A stretch of 64,000 bases of DNA, taken from contig BSWB01000002.1 of assembly GCA_033239125.1 (NCBI GenBank), positions 4,373,001-4,437,000 on the forward strand, written 5' to 3'. A model generated the notes under the pieces. It was not told where the DNA came from. It searched no databases and saw only the letters and a list, made by a program, of their open reading frames with translations. Below, one piece after another: positions 55,494-64,000 of this stretch; position 1 is the stretch's first letter, and every line of letters begins with the position of its first letter. A program made the position numbers and the translations under genes. Origin of the DNA: Fagopyrum homotropicum (Eukaryota > Streptophyta > Magnoliopsida > Caryophyllales > Polygonaceae).

Positions 55494-55790
55494 ATTCACT
55501 CAAGTTGTGTAATAAATTAGAACTAGGAGAGATATCACCGGTGAACGACAAGTCTATTATTAGACCGGACGGGATGCTTGAGAAAATTGTTGTGAAAGTG
55601 GGCAAGCATGCGATGCTTGTCGATTTTGTGGTTGTTGATATTGATGTATCAACCCTAGGGTTAGGGGATCTCCCGTATCTCGGAAATCTATTCTTCCACT
55701 ATTGTCTTGAGCCTCATAGCCGTCAAGTAGCTTTAGAAGTAGGAGAAAATTGGTGGAATAGGGTCCTTTTTGTTTAGTGTAGATTAACTA
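55494..55790 (+). pseudogene. Athila/Tat-like Ty3 protease remnant, right part
   Basis: The plus frame encodes LKLCNKLELGEISPVNDKSI, GMLEKIVVKVGKHAMLVDFV and LPYLGNLFFHYCLEPHSRQV. It matches the region after the protease active site in Athila/Tat elements (usually LADRS...G..EDVLVKV...PVDFVVLD...ILGRPFL). It ends in a stop at about 55776 with no downstream reverse transcriptase. Confidence 0.65.
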
Positions 55791-55993
55791 GGCCCCTAGT
55801 AATATCCAACAAAAATATAAAGATAAATAAAAGTATTAAGGAGATAAATTAGGGAGGTAGTTGGACAGTTTAATAAATCCACAATAATAAATTACCTTAA
55901 ATATTGAAACGGATTTGAAAAAAAAGAAACCAAATGGGAGAGATTCTCGCAATCTATATATGAGTGGTTACATCCGTCACTCACAAACACAAT

Positions 55994-57822
55994 TGTTACG
56001 CTCAGGATATGTGTGATACGCAATAGGTTTTAAATTTATACTCGTTATAATTATCCTAACTCCTAGCGAACCCGCAGTGTACGGGACGTTTGTAGTAGGG
56101 ATAGTATTCCAAGATCGAACACAAAGACTAAGGTGAAATCGAGTCAAACAATGGTCATAGATAGTGTAAATCTAGGCTAAGATAAGATGAGGAACAAAGA
56201 AAATGGAAAACTCAATGTTTTGGAGGTTTTTGTGGTGATCAAACAAGATCACAAAGCAAGAAAGGTAATAAAACAACTAACAACTTAAGCTAGTAAACGA
56301 ACAAGTAACACAAAGCACAAAGTATATGATCAAGAGAGAAAAGTGGATTCTAGAGGTCAAGATTTCCGGTTATGGCATTGGACTCAAGGTTCTAAGGATT
56401 CTAAGGACAAGCTGCGGTGTTGGAGAAAGAATGTTTCACTAATGGAAGCAATTACCGGGTAGGTCTCTCACTTCACTAATCCCGCATCAAACTCCTATTA
56501 CCGGGTAGGTCTCAAGGGGTTAGAATGAGGAATTCCACTCAAACTAGATACTACTTAAGGGGTAACCCTCTCCTTACCGGGTAAGTCTCGGAATAGGGAA
56601 GTCTCAAGCAATAATCCTAGCACACTCGATCCAATAGCGGCTTATGAGGCTCACTACTACCTAGTATTCATCATCTTAGGTATCTAAGGTCGGAAATCAT
56701 CGGCTAGATCTCTTCCCTCACTTAGATTGATAGCATTAGGTGATCCTAAGCTAAATTAGGCTTAATAAATACTAGGATTTCAACAACCTAAAACCCTAAC
56801 ATACAGATTCATCAATTAAAGATCAACAGAGAAGAAAATCGGGTGGATCTTATGTAAATCGGCCGATTTGGTCTGATGAACAGCCCGATTTTTCTTCCTG
56901 AAATGGGTTTCGTGCATACAAATCATCCTAAACTAACATATAAGTCCATCCTATCATCACCCAAGCCATAACCATCAATCCATTACTCCAGAATCACAAT
57001 AAACTAGCCAATAGTATGCATATCAAGATCCAAAATTATCAAACAAGCATACATGGTGTTCATAGATGGATAATGAAAGATAAGCAAGCAAAATCAATAA
57101 ATCTCAATTGAATCTAAGTTGTAGCAAGACTTACAAACTCTAAAATGAAGATCCAAAACGTTCCTAACAACCCTTGCAATAGTTCTTCAATCCAAGACTC
57201 TAAAATCACTCAAAACCTCACTATCACTCCTAGAATGGTGTTCTTCATCTTCCTTCAATCCTTGAGAGTTTTTTTTTTCTTCTCCTCCAATCTTTCCCCC
57301 CAAATTGATGAGCTGTGAATGAGAGTGTGGGAGAGGAGAGATACCCAGCAACAACCTGCAGGACCACTTATATTCTCCACCAAGAGCAAGGCCGGACAAG
57401 AGATCGTGGGACACGTGGCTTAAGCTGTCAAAGGCCCAAAAATCGACCTAGTGAATTAAATCGGCCGATTTAGCTGCTAGTTGGTCCGATTTTTTTCAGC
57501 AGAAACATGCTATGATCGTCTAGCCATGAGTTGCTCCATTGCTTGCACCAATAGTGGTCATTGTGTCCTTTGTTGCTCCAATTATGCTCCTCCAAAGCTT
57601 TGGATGTGTACCATCATGAGGCTTGGCCCTCTAATGTATTGGTTAATGTCCAAAAGACCTCCGAAATACCTACAAAGCAACGCACAAGTCCGTGTAGACG
57701 TCTATCTCGACAAAATACGTGATTTGAGTACAAACGTCGCGAATTTGTGCTAAACCATGCATGAATGAGTGATGAATCTATCTAAATGATTACCTAAACC
57801 TAAGTCATAAATCGTGTTATCA
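55994..57822. repeat. Left LTR of the LARD-like element
   Basis: Contains repeated TTACCGGGTAGGTCTC / TTACCGGGTAAGTCTC motifs, AAATCGGCCGATTT palindromes and, on the minus strand, a TATA-like GAATATAAGTGGTCCT (about 57365-57380). Frames in it are mirrored in the other LTR and are not genes. Confidence 0.8.
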
Positions 57823-58895
57823 AAAATACCCCATACTTAAGGTTTGCTCGTCCCCGAGCAAATTCCCAACTATAGACTAAGAGATGACATGATTTATGTA
57901 TGCAGAAAAATGGCAAAATCTTTTTGGAGTTGTGCTTCTAATATTGGATCACCTTCATAGTCATTTTTCATGGCAATGGACAAGCAATCATGCATCAAAT
58001 AAATGAAAACATGAAAAGACAATTACACTTAACTTGATAGCATGCAATGAAGTATAAAGATGAAGAAGTCAAGATGATCATGAGCATATCCAATCTAAAT
58101 CACTTAGTCTTACACACATGCAAGTAGGTCATAAGGACTTGTGAAATAGAAGGCCAAGAAACGTTGTGATCAGGCGGGAATTTTCTAGGCTATGTGATGC
58201 TAATCCGGGAAAGGAACTAACCAACCACAACTTCACATTTCTTATCAACTTCCCTCAAGTGTATATTTTTCACTTTCTTTTCTTTCTTTTCTTTTATTTT
58301 TGAGACGATGACATTGGTGTACAAAAGCCGAAACCTTGGTGATTAGCCATCCTCGTGCTTTTTCTATTTTTTCGAGGTGCATCCACACCGGGCACACATA
58401 CCAAAGCTCGTTAGGACTATCGGTTTATTTGACTTTGGCAAGGCACCAACACCCGATTATGTGAAGTGTACCGAGTTACTTGTCATTTAAACTAACGTCC
58501 CCAAACCTAATGTTTTTGTCTACACTTTCACAACAAATTCAGCATTCTTATTCATAACATTCTTTCATCAACAACTTCACCCCACACTTGCTTTTCACAC
58601 ACATCAACACACTAGCATGCTCCTATTCCCGGATGGGTCAAAAGAGGTCAAATTTTTCATCAATTGAGGTGCTCAAACAACATGATCAAGATGAGAAGTA
58701 GAGAAAGATGAATTGCCTCATTCATTCCTAGATGGTGTGCAAGAGCTAGCATGCAATTTCGACTTTCAATCCTCAATTAAATCAAGGCAAGCATCATAAT
58801 CACAAGTCATTCATGGGATTCAAGATAAGTATTTCAAGTCCACATATGCATCATCAATTTAACACACAAGGCCATTCCTAGATGGGTCAAAAACT
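57823..58895. other. Internal region of the LARD-like element
   Basis: No coding frame. It begins AAAATACCCCATACTTAAGG. GATGGGTCAAAA occurs twice (about 58634 and 58881). No standard primer-binding site is recognised. Confidence 0.55.
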
Positions 58896-60725
58896 TATTA
58901 CGCTAGGATGTGTAGCACAAAAAGCTTTACATTTATAAACTCGATATAATCTCCTAAACTACCTAACGAAACCCGCAGTGTACGGATCGTTATGTAGGAA
59001 GGAAAGTATTCCAAGGTCGAACACAAGGACTGAGGCGAAATCAAGTCATTCAATGATCAAAGATAGTGCAAATCTAGTCTAAGAAAGAAGAAAGAAATAA
59101 AGAAATGAAAATGATGATATTTTTGGTTGGGTTTTTGTGGTGATCAAGCAAAGATCACAAATCAAGCAAGGTAATAAAACAAACTAACAACTCAAGCTAG
59201 CAAAAAAACAAATAACACAAACACAAGATATGAGATCAAAGAGAGAAAAAATGGATTCTAGAGGTCAAGATTTCCGGTTATGGCATTGGACTCAAGCTTC
59301 TAAAGATTCTAAGGACAAAGCTGCGGTGTTGGGAAAGGGTGTTTCTCAAATGGAAGCAATTACCGGGTAAGTCTCTCGCTTCACTAATCCCGCACCAAAC
59401 TCCTATTACCGGGTAAGTCTCAAGGAGGTAAAGTTGGGAATTCTACACAAACCGGACACTAGTTAAGGGGCATACCTCTCCTTACCGGGTAAGTCTCGGA
59501 AAAGGTAAGTCTCAAGCAATAATCCTAGCACACTCGATCCAATAGCGGCTTATGAGGCTCACTACTACCTAGAGTTCATCATCTTTGGTATCTAAGATCG
59601 GAAATCACCGGGTAGGTCTCTTTCCTCACTTAGTTTGCTAGCCTTAGGTCACCCTAAGCTATATTAAGCTCAACAAACACTAGGATTTCAACAATCTAAC
59701 ATCCTAACCTAAAGATTCATCAATTAAAGAGCAACAGAAGGAAAAATCGGGTGGATCATTGTAAAAATCGGCCGATTTACCTGAAGAACAGGCCGATTTT
59801 TCTGTCTGAGTTAGGTTTCGTGCATACAAATCATCCTAAACTAACATATAAGTCCATTCTATCATCACCCAAGCTATAACCATCAATCCATCACTCCAAA
59901 ATCACAACAAACTAGCCAATAACATGCATTTCAAGATCTAGAATCATCATACAAGCAAACATGGAATCCATAGCAAGAAGATGAAGTAAGGAAATGAAAG
60001 CAATGAAACTTAGCTCGATTTGAGTTCAAAACAAGTCTTTCAACACACCAAATGTAGCTCCAAGTCAGATATCTTACAACCTTCAACAAGTTTCTTCACA
60101 AAAATCGCTCAAATCTCACTACGAAATTGAAATCTACACTAATCTCCCTCAAGAACACCCACAAGGGTGTCTTGAAGAGAGCTCCCAATTGGAAGAGTCT
60201 TTTGGAAGATGCTAGAAGGGTCCAAAGGAAGGAGAAGGATTGAATCCCTCAGCAACAGCTTTGAAGGACCACTTATATTCTCCACCAAGAGCAAGGCCGG
60301 ACAAGAGATCGTGGGACACGTGGCTTAAGCTGTCAAAGGCCCAAAAATCGACCCAGTAGGAAAAATCGGCCGATTTTCTTGGGTGTAGGTCGATTTTCTT
60401 CAACAGAAGCATGCTATGATCGTCTAGCCATGAGTTGCTCTATTGCTTGCACCAATAGTGGTCTTTGTGTCCTTTGTTACTCCAATTATGTTCCTTCAAG
60501 GTCTTGGATATGTACCACCATGAGGCTTGATCCTCGAATGTATCGATTAATGTCCAAAAGATCCCCGAAATACCTACAAAACCGACAAAAGCTCGTGTAG
60601 ACGTCTTTTCTAGAAATATGCACGAAATGAGTGTAAACGTCGTGAACTAATGTCAAAACGTGCATGAATAACGGGAGAAACTATCTAAATGTATGCCTAT
60701 ACTAACGTCATAAATCACGTTATCA
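58896..60725. repeat. Right LTR of the LARD-like element
   Basis: Colinear with the left LTR, with the first TG mutated to TA. Ends CACGTTATCA directly before the target duplication. Confidence 0.8.
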
Positions 60726-60730
60726 ACAAT

Positions 60731-63155
60731 CACCACTGCTTTACTCTCATTTTCATCTCCATTGAAGGAAGATTCAAGGTCTCATCTTTCTCCCTTTTAT
60801 ATATCATCTTTCTCCCTTCCATTTTGTCTCTATTTTATTCTCCATTGAAGCCGATGCAAGTTATCGTTTCTATCCCGCTCCATTGAAGGTTATTGAAGGT
60901 CGGTTATATCCATCTCCATTGAAGGCCGCTCGAAACCTCTTCACAAGTTATCGTCTTCTCCGACTACCAAACAGGTACATTTTCTAACTCGGATTTAAGT
61001 TTCTTGCGACATATATATTACAAGATTATGTACCCAATTTTGCCAAATCAAACATTATGTATCACATTTAGTTGCTAATAAATATTATGTACTAGTTATG
61101 CATCACACATAGTTGCTGATAAATATTTGCTGATAAATATTAGGTACTAGTTATTTAAATAAAGCAAATAATGTAGTTGATTGCCACCGTATTATGTAAC
61201 AACAAGGAAGGACCAGCGGAAGAATTGACGTTCAAACTTTCATATGTAGTTGATAGCCACTATATTATGTAACAAATCGATTTATATCAACGAACTTCGA
61301 AGGACACAAGAGTAGAAACAATGAAGTCCAGTTTTTACGATTAATGGCTCTTCAGATGATATCCCCCTGATTGTTATCATTTATTTCCTTGTTTAACGGT
61401 TTTATAATATAATTACAATCTTTAATTACGTTATTTGATAGATTTAAATAGGATAGAGAAAGATTTTGAGTATCTGCAGAATCTTTAATATTATGTATAA
61501 TAAATCTTTTTAGTAAAATATACAGGGGCCTAGTTTGTCAACATATAAACAAAAGGGTCTAGTTTATACACCTTAATACACAAACTCCCTACTTAGTCAA
61601 CTCATACTAAAAGTAGAAGGTTCACCTCGTTGTGTTGGAACCAAACAATTGAAAATTTATGTCCTTCATGATTTCACATATAGATATTGCTTTATATTCA
61701 ATCATATCCGGCTAATCTCCATCCTGGTCTAAGGATTGGATGTTCCATATAATGGTTTGATTTATTATTGCATATGGTTTGTGAATTGAGATTGCTATTT
61801 GCTTCTTCTAAAAGTACTTCGATTTCATATTTTGTTTACCTCAGAAAGAAGTGACGTTTATCACGTATTTAGATAAAAGAGCTTGCGCCAAAAGCGAGAT
61901 TGTTTTATTGGATTTATTGAAAAACACTTGATTTAAGGGATTGGATCCTACCTTTTACTTCGAGGATTTATAACTATCGTAGAAAGTTCCGATCATTGAC
62001 ACACCCGCTAGCGTTAGAGCACAATCAAGTTGGATAATACGGTCTTTGTTTGTCTACGTCAAATGCTATTTTAGATAATAATCTACAATATTCACATATC
62101 GATGTTCATAAGTTTCGTATATACAATATTACTTTAATTCATTATGGTGGACATTCCTTTTTCCTTAGAACACCTCCCTCTAATATTTGCAACAATTATT
62201 GTTTTCATCATGTTTCTCCCATTTTATCAAAATTCATATTTTTCTTCTTCCTTTTTTCTTCTCTTCTCTCTCTCCTTGGAACAATTATTAATTAGTGTTT
62301 TCCAAATAAGATATAATCCATGTGAATTCCACACTCAATATACTATAATTGACTCCATCATCATTGCGCTAGGTTTTAGGACCTATCATTGATCAACATG
62401 TTTGGTTCCTTTCAACCACTCACTAGGACTTCCTCTAAGATATAAAGCCGAAATATTCACCGTCTCCGCCTCTGTACATTAAATAATTTGGAAAATCTGC
62501 TCGATATGAGTAGCCAATGAGCCACATTCACCGGCTCGCCAGTGCCATCACAAGTCTTCGAATTCATTGAGTCGACCCCTTTAGTGCGCTACTAGATAGT
62601 GATTTTGTTTATGTAATATGAATAAACTTGTTAGCACTAACATAATATGAATAGTTATGAATAAAACCCCTTACAAGTTCTAATTTTAGTTCTATTAGGA
62701 TTAGAGAAGATGAAGTTTTACATAGCTTCAACAAGCCTTATAAGACACTACTACCAGCTGAGGTCTTAGGCGAAGACGATTGTGCTTGAGATCAATATCT
62801 AGCTGGGAGATTGTTGAATTAGATTATGGAGTCTGATGGGTCGTGTAAAATTTTATCTCGTAAGGGTTTATTCTAATCCTAGTAGAATTAAAATTAGAAC
62901 TAGAATTCTAAATCCCCTATATAAACCCACATTGATCACAAAATATAGTAGAAAACCCTAACTTGATAGTGTCCCTAGATGTACTCGTAAATTTATAACA
63001 AATTGACCTACTAACCAGTTCTTGTGTCTTATTTCTCTTAATTATATATATTTTAATCCTAACGTATTCTTGATTCACAAGAATCGTACCAAACTAGTCT
63101 TCTACTTGATCTCTACAAGCATATATTATCATTAGACAATAAAACACTTATATAA
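60731..63155. other. Intergenic region without a supported gene
   Basis: Short frames at 60689-60886 and 62050-62392 are low-complexity and unrecognised. TCTCCATTGAAGG recurs four or more times (60750-60930). ATAAATATTATGTACTAGTTAT recurs near 61078-61150. An inverted pair, CTAATTTTAGTTCTATTAGG (62679) and CCTAGTAGAATTAAAATTAG (about 62878), may mark a decayed element. Confidence 0.45.
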
Positions 63156-63511
63156 CTAGTGTATTATCCGCACTTTGTGCGGGTTCAGTTATAATAAATA
63201 TTCAATACTTATAAATTTGTATGTATGTTTGTGTAAAATAAAAATCCAAAAAATGAAATTATAATCAATTTTATGATTTTTAATTCTCTTTTAAGTATTT
63301 ATCTCTTCTATTTAATTAATTTTTAAATTGATTTGTTAAGATATGCTTGGTAAAAAAAATCATAAAGTTTAAAAACTATTTTTATTTAAAAAATTTCGAA
63401 ATAAATTTTCAATTTATATTAACATTTAAAAATCACTTTTAAAATAATTTTATAGACTTCGAGAAATCTGGCGTTGACACGTGTAAATAGAGGCTTCTCC
63501 TTTATTAAGCA
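63156..63511 (-). mobile_element. Small Helitron-like element
   Basis: On the minus strand it ends with the hairpin CCCGCACAAAGTGCGG, a short spacer TAATACA and CTAG followed by T. The other side reads TTAATAAAGGAGAAGCC, the sequence usually found just inside Helitron 5' ends. AT-rich, non-coding. Confidence 0.55.
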
Positions 63512-63512
63512 A

Positions 63513-64000
63513 CTAGTGTATTACCCGTGCCCTGCACGGGATATGATTTAATACCTATTATATATATATATATATATATATATAATTATTTTATTGGAGT
63601 TTAATATAATTTATGAACTATAATTTAACAAAAAATTTTAATACACATAATGTGATAAAATCAACGTAAAAAATTTATAATACCCTCTTTGAATAAAATT
63701 GACAAAAGATTTTAGGTACGTTTTTTTTAAATTATCAATTTATATCAGCAATTAAAAATATACATTTAAATTACATAATGAAAAGATTTAAAAAGTTTGT
63801 GGGTTGAGGAGAAATATGAGTCAAATTTTTAGTAATTCTTTTTGAATTTTAACAATCTTATTGAAATTACTTAATTTAAAGATTTAAGATTTAAAATAAG
63901 ATATGATTTGAGATTTAAGAAACTTAATTAAAAATTTTTTGAGATGTTATTAATTGATAAAATGACACGTGACATTAGAGTTCTCGTGGTGAGACACGTG
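63513..64000 (-). mobile_element. 3' part of a second Helitron-like element, cut by the window edge
   Basis: The minus strand ends CCCGTGCAGGGCACGGG (a perfect 7-bp stem), TAATACA and CTAG followed by T at 63512. Its 5' end lies beyond the window. It contains a TA run at about 63560-63583. It abuts the 5' end of the neighbouring element, so the two copies are head to tail. Confidence 0.55.

Larger units (their letters stand above)
55994..60725. mobile_element. Non-coding LTR element (LARD-like), 4.7 kb, 5-bp TSD
   Basis: Direct repeats at 55994-57822 and 58896-60725 (1829 and 1830 bp) flank 1073 bp. The target duplication ACAAT lies at 55989-55993 and 60726-60730. The left LTR begins TGTTACGCTCAGGAT and ends CGTGTTATCA. 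No gag or pol is detected. The conserved AACCCGCAGTGTACGG block resembles LTRs of Tat-type Ty3 elements. Orientation is not certain: AAGTATGGGGTATTTT next to the left LTR on the minus strand could be a polypurine tract, suggesting minus orientation. The LTRs differ at many positions, so it is old. Confidence 0.8.

Noticed and set aside
56460..59520. Recurring CCGGGTAGGTCTC motifs as a possible regularly spaced (CRISPR-like) array
   Set aside because: Spacing is irregular, the motifs lie in two copies of one LTR, and the DNA is plant nuclear.
1..64000. A hidden gene cluster or defence-like system
   Set aside because: The intact host genes (glycosyltransferase-like, LNK-like, two sulfotransferases, C2-domain) show no shared pathway, and all other coding sequence is transposon-derived. 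I cannot support a new multi-gene system here.

Overview
The window is nuclear DNA of a flowering plant, most likely a eudicot, but the species cannot be named from it. The evidence is GT-AG introns, typical plant gene families and a dense, nested load of plant-type transposable elements. There is no sign of bacterial or organellar gene organisation. Most open reading frames are short and spurious. I recognise five intact host genes. All other coding sequence belongs to transposons or is decayed.

Layout: 1-3.6 kb is AT-rich DNA holding two small Helitron-like elements, a 701-bp Mutator-like element (831-1531) and a hAT-like element (2742-3563). 3.6-7.0 kb is an old inverted-repeat element carrying a decayed plant mobile domain (PMD, MAIN-like) gene. 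7.1-7.8 kb holds two LINE fragments in opposite orientation. 8.0-14.3 kb is a large decayed Mutator-like element with a broken FAR1-type transposase-family gene and, on the other strand, a multi-exon accessory gene. 14.6-25.7 kb is a nest: a 5'-truncated LINE with a 14-bp target duplication was later split by a complete 10.4-kb Ty3/gypsy chromovirus (14703-25076).

The host-gene section runs from 26 to 51.5 kb. It starts with a truncated, decayed copy of a glycosyltransferase-like gene (26.05-27.1 kb), followed by its intact seven-exon relative (CDS 30559-33969). Next come an LNK-like small gene (35526-37550, with a hAT MITE in its last intron), two tandem cytosolic sulfotransferase genes on the minus strand (39835-40806 and 42372-43343), and a five-exon C2-domain gene like elicitor-responsive protein ERG3 (48804-51503, minus). 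A Ty1/copia element (43683-47941) sits upstream of the second sulfotransferase. Most of its reverse transcriptase is missing, replaced by an inverted partial LTR.

From 51.8 kb to the end, transposons dominate again: a LINE, Athila/Tat-like Ty3 remnants interrupted by a Harbinger-like MITE, a non-coding LARD-like element (55994-60725, 1.83-kb LTRs, 5-bp duplication), and two Helitron ends at the right edge.

The host genes do not form a pathway. The two sulfotransferases are a tandem duplication of a unit about 2.54 kb long. The glycosyltransferase-like pair is a partial duplication. I see no convincing new biological system. The most unusual observations concern transposon structure: a third, inverted LTR inside copia; in-frame stops in the chromovirus that are mostly TAG at sites where CAG is plausible; duplicated exons in the MULE accessory gene; and several insertion boundaries fixed by exact target duplications. 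All exon boundaries and protein assignments come from reading by eye, with no database search.
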